From Urechis unicinctus (Eukaryota; Annelida; Polychaeta; Xenopneusta; Urechidae): a DNA stretch of 64,000 bases. Where the stretch lies: the NCBI GenBank assembly GCA_034190875.2, contig CM067346.1, positions 17,325,592 to 17,389,591 of the forward strand, read 5' to 3'. Under the pieces are notes generated by a model. It was not told where the DNA came from. It saw only the letters and a program-made list of their open reading frames with translations, and did not search any database. The position numbers and the translations under genes were made by a program. Shown here piece by piece: positions 1 to 20,505 of this stretch. Every line of letters begins with the position of its first letter. Within the stretch, counting starts at the first letter, position 1.

Positions 1-104
1 TGTATGCTTATGAAGTGTTTCCATTATGTAGGGTTGTCTAGGGGAAAGTGAGACCTCTATACCAAGGCACGTTTAGTCTTAAAAAGTTCGTGGAGTTATG
101 AGAC
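1..104. other. Non-coding AT-rich flank
   Basis: Nothing recognisable. It leads directly into the first (AT)n array. Confidence 0.5.
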
Positions 105-4169
<4,065 letters not shown>

Positions 4170-4385
4170 GGTATAGATCAGACTCTGTGAGACATATCCT
4201 AAATGATTATGCTTGCTCTCATATCTTATATTATTTGAGAAATATCATAAATGATTATACTTTGTATTATAGATTACACTCTATGAGACTGAGTATACGA
4301 TGTTTCATAGATTAGACTCTTTGAGGCAAATTATAAGTGCATATCTGTTTGGTAGATTAGACTCTATGAGACAAATTTTATGCAA
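4170..4385. repeat. Degenerate minisatellite
   Basis: Imperfect direct repeats built around ATAGATTAGACTCTATGAGA, with copies beginning near 4172, 4269, 4307 and 4350. A related partial copy lies near 4226, carrying the shared AAATGATTAT segment. Spacing is about 40-60 bp and the copies differ by substitutions and small indels, so the array is old. Confidence 0.7.
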
Positions 4386-4672
4386 AACTTTTATGTTGAC
4401 CCACACCGCGGCAGTATGAGTCATTCTCTCTGCAAATATCTTTCGTGGTGAAGTCATTGCTGTTGGCTTGCCTCGTGTTACGTTGGTTGTTATGGAGTCA
4501 ATAAGACACCATCTATCCCAGAAAATAATCATAGACACAATTTTTAACTTTGAATTAACATGCCATCTAATAAGTTCAAACACCGTTTTTATCCAGTCGT
4601 TAGCAAGCATACCGTTAACGGGTTAACGGATGCGTATGATGGGAACTGCTAAATCAATACAACATTTTTAAC

Positions 4673-4775
4673 ATGTGCGTTAGATTATCATAAACAAAGC
4701 CGGCATTTAAAAAAATCTGTTATCTCTTTAGATCTCTATTACAGAATCACAAAATAGTGTTTGAGTCAACGTAAT
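4673..4775 (+). repeat. Short dispersed repeat, copy 1
   Basis: It begins GTGCGTTAGATTATCATAAA and ends in a TTGAGTCAA motif. The same two anchors in the same order recur at 5263-5354, where the middle has become AT-rich. Function unknown. Confidence 0.6.
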
Positions 4776-5213
4776 CTGCACAGCACAGGCAGTTATCTCC
4801 ATCTTGAAGGTGCAATCGGTTTCCATTGCCACTGCTCTCCCTCGTTGAACTGTTTGTGTGTGTGGCATCTAATTATTTGCTGATGTCATGGACTTTCGCC
4901 AATCGAATAGTGTAGTTAATGCCCGATTCATGGTGCATTTTGTTGCTGTCAGGTTCAACATATATTTGCTTCTTTTTAATTGCTAAATTGCTCGACATAA
5001 ATCTTTTCTTCGTGTTGCGATATTTGACGACCGTTTACAAGTAGGTTTAAAAGAGAATTATCATAGGCGTGACAAATAGCAAACAGTAAACTCGATTGCT
5101 GTCGGATATGATTTAAGGATAATCGGTAGCAAAGGATTCTTTCAAATCAGAATGTCGACGACATATGATATCACCCGCTCAATTTTCCACCTAATCCCAG
5201 CAATCTGTGCAGC

Positions 5214-8884
<3,671 letters not shown>

Positions 8885-9117
8885 AGTGGTTTTATATATA
8901 AATAGATATGTTTTTATGGATCGATACATATATACATATATATTTATATGTTTTTTATATATTATATTTATATATAGAGTGTATATATAAGTAAATAATA
9001 ATATATAGATATATAGATATATATATAGATATAGAGATATATATATATATATAGATATATATGTATATATATATATCATATATAAATCTCTCTCTATCTC
9101 TATCCTATATATATAGA

Positions 9118-9164
<47 letters not shown>

Positions 9165-9204
9165 ATCTATATATATATATATATCTATATATATATATAT
9201 ATAT
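8885..9204. repeat. Compound AT/AG-rich simple repeat
   Basis: A mixture of TATA, TAGATA and TCTATC runs with a pure (AT)n core near 9120-9160. Open frames across it encode only Tyr, Ile, Ser and Leu and are spurious. Confidence 0.93.
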
Positions 9205-9297
9205 GCATACATTCCATCCTACCTCTTATTTGCTCATTCCTAAGTGACTGCCTCTTTAAAGTTTCACGGTGTTTTCTTAGTCGCTTTCTTATCCAAT

Positions 9298-9594
9298 AGA
9301 AAAAAATCATACTTCCAACGGCTGAGGGTAAGATTATCTTGCAAAAAAAATCAGGAAAATATCTGCGAGCCAAAAACATATACAATCATTGTCGAGACTC
9401 AATGGAAAGGTATGTACCCAAACACATCATTTTGGTTTTAACTAACTCATACCTGTCCCACTCTTTTATAATTGTCCGTCTAGGGTATGCGTAGTTTATG
9501 ACTTCCTCTATTAAACTTTCACGGTCCTCAATCTCTTAACGCTTATTGTCTGCAGCGTTTCATAAAACAAGGGGTTCTGCTTCTCGTGAATGTC
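9298..9594 (+). repeat. Tandem duplication, left copy
   Basis: About 300 bp that is repeated immediately downstream (9595-9960). Shared blocks include AATCATACTTCCAACGGCTG, the segment around TGTACCCAA, CCTGTCCCACTC and TTTCATAAAACAAGGGG. This copy is shorter because several short blocks present in the right copy are absent, while the aligned bases are almost identical. Confidence 0.9.
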
Positions 9595-9960
9595 TAAAAA
9601 AATCATACTTCCAACGGCTGAGGGTAAGATTATCTTGCAGAAAAAATCAGGAAAATATCTGCGAGCCAAAAACATGACCCGTACAATCATTGTCGAGACT
9701 CAAGCGGTAGTGGAAAGGTATGTACCCAACACATCATTTTGGTTTTAACTAACTCATACCTGTCCCACTCTTTTTATAATTGTCCGTCTAGGGTATGCGT
9801 CGAACCAGTTTATTCAAACACACTTCATTCTATTGAAGTACTGCTGACTTGTCAGCGGGCAGGTCCTCCAATCTCTTAACATATCTGCTTCAATTGTCTG
9901 CCCCAAGCGTTTCATAAAACAAGGGGTGAATTTCGAATCCATTGTTGCTTCTCGTGAATA
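9595..9960 (+). repeat. Tandem duplication, right copy
   Basis: The longer partner of 9298-9594. The same blocks occur in the same order, with extra short segments, for example after AAAACAT near 9676 and from about 9800 to 9860. It encodes nothing recognisable. A recent duplication, or two haplotype or misread versions assembled side by side, would both fit. Confidence 0.9.
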
Positions 9961-10599
9961 ACATGTGTTAAAGCATAAATTTGATACGTAATGGTTGTGG
10001 AGGGTAGTTTCTTACGGGCAGGCGGATTTAGCGTCAACTGTGTGCCGCAAACTGTATATTGGTCTTTCATGGTGTTTAGATTACTAAACGGGGTAGAGGG
10101 AGGAACGGCAATGGGTGAGCGAGTCGAGATGATTCCTCATGAACCCTGTTACAGCGTCCGATTCGGTAGTGGCATGCCCACGACAAAATTGAGTTTAATA
10201 TACATTTCAGCAGAACAAAAACACATCATATGTGCAACACTGATTGCCTAATACCGCACAGAGCTCATATATTGTTGATGTTACGTTGACATTATTCTTT
10301 TAATTACCCATACGTTTAAGGAAATCCTTTGATAACTAAAATGTATAACTGAGAACGTTTAAGTACGCGTGAGAGAATGAATATTGATTTTACATTCCCG
10401 AACATATTGCTATGTCGTCTTCTTATGTGTTGAATCTTGAAATTAACGATCAGCAGTTGATATATTAGACACTAGTCGCTTGCACTATGAATTATATGTG
10501 CACATGTGTAGTTTTGTTCTATTTTTAAGTTGTATTCGCGGAATCGAAATTTATTACGTCGAGAGTCGGAGAGCGCCTCTAAAATAATTTCCAGTCCGC
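9961..10599. other. Non-coding stretch
   Basis: One 86-codon open frame (9991-10251) with no recognisable features. Nothing else seen. Confidence 0.4.
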
Positions 10600-13220
10600 A
10601 CTTCCATTATGCAAGAATTTTCAATATGGGAGCTTTCGAGTCATTCCTTACAAAATTCGTTAGATTTATCACCTCATTATAAATAATTGGTTTGGTACCT
10701 GAGACGTCTATCATGCAGGCTACCGGCAAACACAATAGGCAATTGAAAACAGTCAGGAATATTTATTCCTACTGATGACTTGGATATCGACCCCGCGGCA
10801 GACACGATGCGCTTGCGAAGATTCCAACTCTTCGTTATATCTAGCCTTCTGCCATCCTTCAACAACCAATTTATAAGCTTTCAATTTAATAGATATATTT
10901 GAGATATAATAAGTAAGAATAGTAACTTTGTCAGCACTCATAACTTATTAGCTTGCAGTATGCTGGCAAGTGTTGCCTAAATATACTAATATGCTGGATG
11001 TATTTTAATTATGGCTTCATCTTGACGGTTATGCGCTTTTGCAAATAACGCTAAAACGCAGTGATAGGTACCTGGTTGGATCTCTTATTTTCATGGCTCT
11101 ATCTGTCGCTCATATTTACACACCATCTGATTATTTTATTCCGCTGCAGAAAGGAAGTGAACATAAGCCAACATAGAATCATGTAGCTTGTTATGTCGGG
11201 TGATCTGTACGTAATCGGTTGGGTATTGATTTTGACATTACGCCAATATTGCCATACCAACAGTAAGCACAAATGCGAAAACAAATTAACAATATGGTTG
11301 GTGCATTATGACCAAAGGCGCTGCGGAAAATCAAATCATGTTGATTACACATTGTTCTATTTCAAATTGCTATGGCTGACATGACATCCATTCACATATC
11401 GTAATGGAGGTTTTCCTGCCAAATGGTCAATGTCGAACAGCATATGTTTATGTTCTCTCTTATAACTGTAACGTTTTATGATTCCGGAAATAATATTTAT
11501 CTGGGTGTTGATATTTCGAGGAAATCTACCGATTAAAACAACCATTATGTCCCTTTAACGTAGAAGCAACTCGTTATTTTTTCCATAGAATCGAAACACC
11601 TTTTATGGCGCATAGAGTAATATTTTCCTATTTACCGTTCCAAAGTTTGATTTCCCAAATGAAGGTTTTATTTTCTGTTCAAGGAGTATCATTGGTCCGA
11701 CAATACAAGCAATGAATAGATCAAAGTCAGGTTAATCGGCTACTGCCTTTATTTTGCGCCAGTCAACGTTTCCGTAAGAGCATTGCCGTTCACTACATAT
11801 ATTGCATTATGCAGCAATATCGAAGCCTAACGTTTTAAGATGCAATGACACACTGATGAAATATGGAAATGCTATCTATTATGAAAGGTTTTGGCCCATA
11901 TTCAGTGGCCACAATTGCAGATGATATTAGTTATATTTTTCATTTTTGACCAACTAATGAAATGGCACCAATCAGAAAAAATCGCAAAATAAGTACCTAG
12001 CGACTCTGGCTATACACAAATATGTATCATGTTCTTCATGTAGAAATGATCTGCATGTGACTTAAAACATAGCGTATACATAGCACAGCATTAAGTCTAA
12101 AAAAACAGAAGCGCGCACGTAACAGTCCCACGGGTCATATATATAATTTATCATTTGACGAATCCGTCAGAATGGAATCTAAATGTCAGCCGCATGATAA
12201 ACGCAAGTCGTAGATAGCATGTCTGTCTATAGTACGCTCGATAGATTACGACAAACGGGACAATCCTAAACACAATACACTTTCTGCAACCTGCCTAATG
12301 TGTTCGGTAATTGTATTGAGATAATAAGGAAAGGGAAACAGGATAGTTGATAACAATAATGATGGCACTATGTCGCTCTCGATGAACATGGTGACAATAA
12401 ACAAGAAACGTACGCGCAGCTTTCCTGTCAAAGTTCTACATATTGATCATTGAAATTGACATAACGCAAATTATATCAGGTTGTTATACACCAGGCTGGC
12501 CAATGTTCTGCTTCAATAAACTAAGGGCATTATATACGCACATCATGTAGATGACACGGGTACCAATATATTGGACAACAAACTTACACGGTCATGTCAT
12601 TGCTCATTGATATGTGAAGGGTAGTTTGCTTGACTACTATGCGCTGGAAGAAATAAGTTGCACTGATCACATAAAACAATGTGTCCGGCGCTGGGGCGTT
12701 ATCTTTGCCGATCATACTTAGCAGGGTATATATGATGTTCCGTTATCAACGCATCCATTCTTTCAGTGTCATATTTCGATGACAATGTTCGATTTATCTC
12801 TCCTTAGAAAGTATTGGGACCGTGGTGCTTCCATTTATGTTATTATAAGCAGATATTACTGCATGCCAATCTTTGCTGCGTCAAAATATGGAGTCGCCTT
12901 TTGTACTTAACCCGTCAATGTGGGATGGTGATACATATCAGGTACTTTATAATACCTCTTTATATCTATGAACCATAATAAAATAATACGGATTCATAAG
13001 CTTTGGGCTGTATTCAGCATCTGTATTGTTGATACATTTATCCAACTTAATGGTGTTGGACTACAAAGAAGGGAGCATTACTTTGGACATCCCATTCTTT
13101 GGTTCTTTGTTGTTTTGTTTTGCTGTTGTTATTGTTGTTCTTCTTCTTCTTGCATATCTTTTCGTTTCTTTTTTTCGTTTGTTCTTCGTCTTCGTATTCA
13201 ATATATTGCGTCACTTCCTT
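10600..13220 (+). repeat. Old segmental duplication, copy A block 1
   Basis: It aligns co-linearly with 41780-43680. Anchors by eye: ATTTTCAATATGGGAGCTT (10617 and 41788), CAATTGAAAACAGTCAGGAA (10740 and 41921), GTTATGCGCT (11028 and 42221), GACACGGGTACCAAT (12552 and 43006), ATTGGGACCG (12813 and 43271) and the run of T and C with TTG/TTC triplets at 13110-13165 (43560-43620). Identity varies from about 60% to 80%, with many indels. No coding signal is shared between the two copies, so what was duplicated appears to be non-coding DNA. Confidence 0.85.
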
Positions 13221-13999
<779 letters not shown>

Positions 14000-14439
14000 T
14001 CACTATTAAGGTGCGATGCTGTAAATTATGGCAGTTGAGCAGCCCACCTAGTTCGCTTGTACTAAATTGTAGGCTCCGGACGTCCGTTCGAGGGGCGAAA
14101 TGCTCAAGGCGATCGGATAATCTGCAAGCATTATATCAATCATCTATCGCATAAATTGATATACACGATGCCTATTCCAATATGACCATGAGGGTGACAT
14201 GACAACGCTTCAGACGGGCAGCCCATTGGGCGGTAAAAGACTTACATCTGGAAGCCTTAATAGGTTGTAAATAAATAAAATACGTCTTTTGCTTCAATAA
14301 GACGCTTTGTTTCTGTTTGCGAAGTGTCTATGCCCTTAAAATACAAGAGTCGTATCAGGCAAATTCTAAATGTTAAACTGCAGTTGTTGTTTATGCCATG
14401 GAACACAATTGTCCGTATATCATTCGAACTATCGCTGAG

Positions 14440-15680
14440 CTACATTGCCTACAGTTGGACATACATCTAGAAACTTACGAAGGATATTACCGAATATGCA
14501 GTCGGCATCACAGCTCCACAAGGCAACTCTAACAAAAGAATGAACATGTAATGCGGGTTGTTTTACCTCTATGCTTGGGACATTTATCTGCCCACTGTCA
14601 CGTTTTTCGTCTGAAAGAGTGATGATTAAGTGCTCAAAAGTGGCAAAATAACAATGAGTTTTTACCAACCTTTGATTGATATATCGAATCGCATACTTCA
14701 CAATACTTTATGTTGAATCATAGTGAGAGAAAATTGCATGATTTGACGGATATGAATAATCGCTTTAGCATATATGTTCTATTGCAATGCCAGGGCTGCA
14801 ATGTTACCAATTCTAGCATTATTTTTCACGAACAGCGTTGCTTTGGACAAGCCAGGGCCCCATGTTGCATGCTGTGAAGGCATTTAAAAGTGATCGGGAG
14901 TTGTCACGTGTGTTGTGGACTCCGATCTTCAATTCGTTCATTTGCGAAAAGAGGTTGTTTACCACTGTGTTGCGCTTGCCACGATCAAAAGCAAACTCAA
15001 ATCTTTATATCTTATACCAATCCATGCTGCATTCTTAAATTAAGATATATCTACACGATGTCAGTAGAAGTTTCTTGCCTCTTGACCTAGTGTAAAGTTA
15101 ATTGTCTAACTCCCCATTCAGCAAAACATTTTCATAACCCTACACCGCCAGCGACTTATTGACTAACCCTGCAAGCTAAAATCTTCTAGATGTTCACTCT
15201 TACTAGTATTGTTACGTTTTACTGAGCTAAGCAAAGTGAATTCTAGACGCAGAAGTGTAGCTCGGCAATTAATCCGCTGGTGATCTGAGCACAACCTGAC
15301 AGTCATTAAGGCGCTACGGAGAACGGCACAGACATATTTATGGCCGTGGAGGAATGTTTGTACTTCTGTCTGGCTTCTTTCGTGTGTAAACAACACACTA
15401 TGAGGTAACTCGGGGTCTCGCCAAGTACATGTTCAGACTTAGAGGATTTATATAATAGCAATAATAATTATGTACCGGAACTGATTCTATATGACCGTTA
15501 TTGAACAAATAAACACGAATAAAAAGCCATAGGCTGTATGTTCATACATAACCTCCCCGAAGGCGAGACAGTTCTTTTACAATAAAGTTTAATGATCATG
15601 ACAGAAAAAAATCTTTAGCCGGCTCACGATTCTCTGTCGGTCGATAAACGTATGCCTGTCTGTCGCTCTCATAACTGACA
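14440..15680 (+). repeat. Old segmental duplication, copy A block 2
   Basis: Aligns with about 46530-47770. Anchors: GAGAGTGAT/AAAGAGTGAT (14613 and 46598), GGGAGTTGTCA (14896 and 46739), TTGCGCTTG (14970 and 46823), TTCTTGCCTCTTGACCTAGT (15072; TTCTTGTCTC at 46920) and AATGATCATGACAG (15590; TTGATTATGACAG at 47731). Both copies have lost or gained sequence between blocks. Confidence 0.8.
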
Positions 15681-15963
15681 GATTCGTCTCTTCATCCTGA
15701 GAGCTACTGATACTTTACCATCAGATGCCTACCATCTCCATATTGTCTACATTGAGCTATTTGGGTGCTATATCACGTTCAACTGCCTTACAGTATGTGA
15801 ACCTGCCCGTGAGTCCTCTATTAAACAACTGCTCACGTACAATATGTCCTGTGCAAGCCTTTTCAATCTTATTCAAAGAAGATAAAGACGAAATTGTTTA
15901 CTGCTGCTATGTGATTACTATACTTATTATTAGCCTATTTATATGATTGAATAAATATTTAAT

Positions 15964-16446
15964 ATGGTTATATACGAGGTAAGTGTAGATAATGCAGACC
16001 CATTGGTGCTTGCATATCGGTTAAGAGGCAAACAAACCACTTCTTGCAGGACGCAATTTGAATGGATACAGTCATTTATGTCAACCCATTGCACGACACT
16101 ATATTTCAGATTTGACTTCTATGTAATTATTTTGACCCAATCGCCAGTGCTCCGAGTGACTGTTGGACGCTACTCTCACCAGACGACAAAATCACTCATC
16201 ACTAATTTGTCAATGATTTCACAGAGCAAACAAACTGAAATTACGTTTGTGATCCCGATTGTGTTTTATAATCTTCCTTACACGCAAGTTATTCGGGCCC
16301 CATCAAAGAATATTGATGCGCAATATGCGCACGGTTTAAATGCTGTACACGCTGATGCATTTCCCAACCAGGACACGTTGAGCAAGACAAAAAAGCAGCC
16401 GCGAACAACGAATACCCCCAACGGCAGAAGAATATCATTAGCATGA
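15964..16446 (+). CDS. Unrecognised 160-codon open frame
   Basis: The longest open frame in the window that is neither (AT)n nor transposon. I do not recognise it. The predicted protein has no signal peptide, no clear membrane span and no catalytic motif that I can see; the last 40 residues are rich in Lys, Thr, Asn and Gln. With stops expected about every 15 codons at this base composition, one frame this long by chance in 64 kb is uncommon but not impossible. It has no counterpart in the diverged copy B region. It could be an exon fragment, an old transposon piece or chance. Confidence 0.15.
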   Translation: MVIYEVSVDNADPLVLAYRLRGKQTTSCRTQFEWIQSFMSTHCTTLYFRFDFYVIILTQSPVLRVTVGRYSHQTTKSLITNLSMISQSKQTEITFVIPIVFYNLPYTQVIRAPSKNIDAQYAHGLNAVHADAFPNQDTLSKTKKQPRTTNTPNGRRISLA

Positions 16447-16513
16447 GGAACTTTGTAGAATGAAATGAAGGATGGCTACAAGGGAAGAATTCCCCATGAT
16501 TTTTTCCAGCTTA

Positions 16514-16960
16514 TCAGTATTCACATAGGCCCTTGCTTTGGTACCAGTGCAACAAGACAAAACAATTCCAACAAAGTACCTTCAGTAAAGGGCGGATGAT
16601 AAATTGTCGGGTTATGCTCAAGAATGATCGGCAAATAGGCCATATTAAGTGGGATGGAGCCTGGCAAATTGCTTCAATGCCCGTATTGAAGGAGCGATTG
16701 AACATTGGGGGCAAATAGTTAACTGATACGAGTTTAACTACCATTAGATAATGTATAGATTGCACTGCATCGAAACCATTAAAAAGTCTCGATTGATTTC
16801 GAGCCAAGTAAATAATATGCACTCTCGTTGAAAACCCTTTCGCAATACGTTGCTTCCTCTTTGCATAAGCATTTCTTAAATACAACGTTACTGCGCCAAT
16901 CGATATAACATGAAACAACAACTGAGCCCAATCGATAGTTAATATGCAGAAATCCATCAA
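16514..16960 (-). CDS. Unrecognised 148-codon open frame
   Basis: A minus-strand frame that converges on the 15964-16446 plus-strand frame: the two stop codons lie about 70 bp apart. The protein would be Leu/Ile/Cys-rich, with hydrophobic stretches near both ends and a basic YAKRKQR segment near residue 32. I do not recognise a family. Part of it overlaps the 45-bp repeat at 16680-16725, which also occurs outside any long frame at 17082, and that weakens a coding reading. Confidence 0.12.
   Translation of the reverse strand: MMDFCILTIDWAQLLFHVISIGAVTLYLRNAYAKRKQRIAKGFSTRVHIIYLARNQSRLFNGFDAVQSIHYLMVVKLVSVNYLPPMFNRSFNTGIEAICQAPSHLIWPICRSFLSITRQFIIRPLLKVLCWNCFVLLHWYQSKGLCEY
16680..16725 (+). 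repeat. 45-bp repeat, copy 1
   Basis: Reads CCCGTATTG(A/T)AGGAGCGATTG, then (A/T)ACATT(A/G)GGGGCAAATAGTT. Its partner is at 17082-17125, about 400 bp downstream in the same orientation, with roughly three to four differences. Confidence 0.85.
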
Positions 16961-17081
16961 CGGTAATTTATATCATGTAAGTGCTTGAATTGAGTTCAGT
17001 CGACGGGGTATATATAAACACGCGTCTTGATATCTTAACCCGCTGGCCGAAATATCAAGACGCCTTGAAATCATCAAAACC

Positions 17082-17125
17082 CGTATTGTAGGAGCGATTG
17101 TACATTAGGGGCAAATAGTTCAATC
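17082..17125 (+). repeat. 45-bp repeat, copy 2
   Basis: Partner of 16680-16725. The sequence between the copies does not itself look duplicated. Confidence 0.85.
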
Positions 17126-18239
17126 AGTGGTCATTTTGTCGGATAACTGGGATGGGTAAGATACAAATTTGCTAATAAGCCAATGAAAAACGCAATTGCA
17201 TTGATAATTATTGCAATCTATAGTATTTTGGAAAGCAAATTGAATGAAATCGAAGTATACGTTATGTGTTTTGTCACATGTGGTTAGATAATGATGTGGC
17301 AGCACCTTTGATACTTCCTGATACTCAAGTAGGTCTTTGGATGAGTTTCGCTGTTGAAAGACAGGTTGCCTAAGAAACATGTGGTTGGTCATGTCAGACT
17401 ATTTGTAAGAAAAGACCTCACAATGATGGAAGCCTATTTCCTCTAGGCAGCTTTTCCAGAAAACATTAACCACCCCGCCATGTAAGGCGGTGTTTATAAT
17501 CCAATATTTCCGGTTTTGTGGTATCAATTTGTAGCCATACATATCAATATTTTGGTTATGTTTATGATTCAAACAAGACCAAAAGGTTATTATTTTCTGG
17601 CATGTCAGCATGTGGCGTTTTGCTGAGCCCGTCTGAGCCTAGCTGACCGAAAACTTATGGCCTATGAAATTCCGTTATAGATGATTTGGATCTGTCCTGA
17701 TAAAAACATCGTGTGTAAATGATCTTTGCATATACGGCTTTTGTATGGGCCTTTGAAACGAATCATTGGCATTTCGATGAAGATTATCTTATGTTAGCCC
17801 ATCTTTTATTCAAATGCATTTCACGAAGAAAAATAATACGAGAGGAATAAAAAAAAGAAATGATGTCTGTGGATAAATTCCACGTGATAACATCAACGTT
17901 TGTACAATATGCTTTAACAGTTGAGTGCTGCATTAGTGTAAACAGCACAATACAACTTAACGTTGTGAAAAATAATGGTTTGCGTCATGGCTAGAGATGA
18001 TACATCAGACGCATTATCAAATAAAACTGCGATCTGGGCTTTGTAGTAGTAACTTGTATCCAACCTAATGATATAAAAAAAACAATTACTATTAATATTT
18101 CTTAGGCACTTAAATGAAAGTCGATTTTCACTAGCTGGCCAAATAAATGATAATTTAGGTCAAATACAATAAGTAGGCCAGATATAAGTAAATCAATTTA
18201 AAAAAATGCATTAGCACAATAGTTAAAAGAAGCACATAT

Positions 18240-19950
18240 CATCTTTTAGTTTGTTGATGTAGCCTGGTTGAGGTCACCAGCAACGTAGCTCAATAGGTAA
18301 TTAGCCTAGAGGTCTATGTGAATAGAGCAATTATCGACGTTGCTTTGACTAAGTTTGTGAAGGCAGGGTTCCAGTCTTACCATGAGTGATGATTCGCTTG
18401 TATTAAATCATTCATATAGCAGTCAAACAGTGGTGTGCCTAATTACGTACAATGAAGACTTTATTGTTTACGTTCGATTGCTTATCAATAAAACATCACC
18501 AACTTGCATGGGCATATCAGGGATAGAAATGAAATGACAAATCAATTCAAATTTGTTATGCGTAAAGTGCCGTTAACAGATTCGGAAGGAATTATCGCAA
18601 ATTTGTTAGCAATTAAGTGAATTTTAAGAAATTCAGAACGTTTGGCAACTTTATAGTACATAAATTCATTATGCAAGCCAAAAAGAAACATACCCAAACC
18701 ATGGACTAGCTTCGGATTTATGTGTGAAATATTTTAAGCCCAATGGTTATTTATACGATTGACGCCCTCTTAATTCATTGGCATGAAATTCGAGCCAGAA
18801 AACGCAATCGTCACATGCGAACATAAACTACGCGGCCTTGTGCGAGTATTAAGCTCCATGTGGAGTAAATGCAAATGATCTTATCAACGTATCACTAAGT
18901 TGTAACGGTTGGCGCTTGATTTTAGTCGTACAATCGTAAATGTGGAGGATTAACCTTATTTATACTACAGCCTGCGGAAGCATAAGCACACTAATGGCTC
19001 GTGGGGCTAAACTCAAATTATAGCATTGGTTTAGGTTACCTCACTGCAATCAGAAAAAAACGTAAATAATTATATTGACAATGCCCGGGCGAACTACCTC
19101 CACAAAGTATTTTCGCCAAATATATCGAACGATTCTTAATATATAGGTTTACCCATCAATTGAAAAGATGAATAATTGCGTCATCCTGTCACCACGATAA
19201 AAACTAGACCATTAGTGTTGCAAGTATTTAAGTCATTGTCTATGTAATTGCTACCATGTCCAAAATAATAACAAATAAAATTGTCCCATTCTTACAATAA
19301 AACATTGCATCGGCCCAAAAGCACCTAAATATGAGCGTAGCACAAAATATGTAACTTTACATTGTTCTGAAATATGGCCATGCATGCCTACTTGAATATT
19401 ACTCTTTGATTCAACAAAGAAAGTCAATCAGTGCAAAAATGCGTACATTGTCCTCTCCTTCATAAATCTGACCCATGTGCTCTAGATGTTGGATAACCTG
19501 CAATTCGTCCACTTTATTAGTCCAGCGGGAGCAATGCTCGCTGCAATCGGGTCGACCTTATTATGCCTCATAGCAGGGACTTAGTGAATGCATATGGCGC
19601 TGGCCACTTAATGTCTTCTGGTAATCTGTTGATCGTAAATGCTACTGCTTTCCTGAATATAAATCAAGTAAATATGACAGTCATGGGACTCACAAATGCT
19701 GTCTGTCTCACCCATAATATGTAACGCTAGTCAGGAAGATAAAAGGGATTGTAGAAAACCCTGACTTGTCAACGAGTGACATGCTACCAACTAAAACGGA
19801 CTTTATATGATATTTATCAGTACACTGTATCTGTTCTGCAACTGAAGAGCTTATGTCGGTTTATCTCTCCGTGACTTACAGTATGACGCTGCTTAAGCAG
19901 TATTGCGAAAATCATAACAACAAATGACCACGACAAATGCTCCAAAGTGT
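18240..19950 (+). repeat. Old segmental duplication, copy A block 3
   Basis: Aligns with 51110-52320, which is shorter. Anchors: GAGCAATTATCGACGTTGCTT (18325; GAGCAATTATTGACATTGCTT at 51207), GTAAAGTGCC then TTAACAGATT (18563 and 51355), TTTACATTGTTCTGAAA (19356 and 51677), GGATAACCTGCAA (19490; GGGATAACTGCAA at 51847) and AATCGGGTCGACCTTATT (19545; AATCGGGTCAATCTTATT at 51902). No open frame is conserved across the alignment. Confidence 0.85.
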
Positions 19951-19965
19951 GTTGAAACCCGTAGG

Positions 19966-20505
<540 letters not shown>

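Larger units (their letters stand above)
15681..18239. other. Gene-poor stretch with two long unrecognised frames
   Basis: No clear alignment to 47770-51110 was seen. It contains two unusual open frames (15964-16446 plus, 16514-16960 minus) and a 45-bp repeat (16680 and 17082), each listed separately. The rest is unremarkable AT-rich DNA. Confidence 0.4.

Noticed and set aside
18283-18385. Perfect A-box-like TAGCTCAATAGG followed by B-box-like GGTTCCAGTCT
   Set aside because: The boxes are about 80 bp apart, too far for a plain tRNA, no acceptor stem is seen, and the A box is not conserved in the paralogous copy at 51160.
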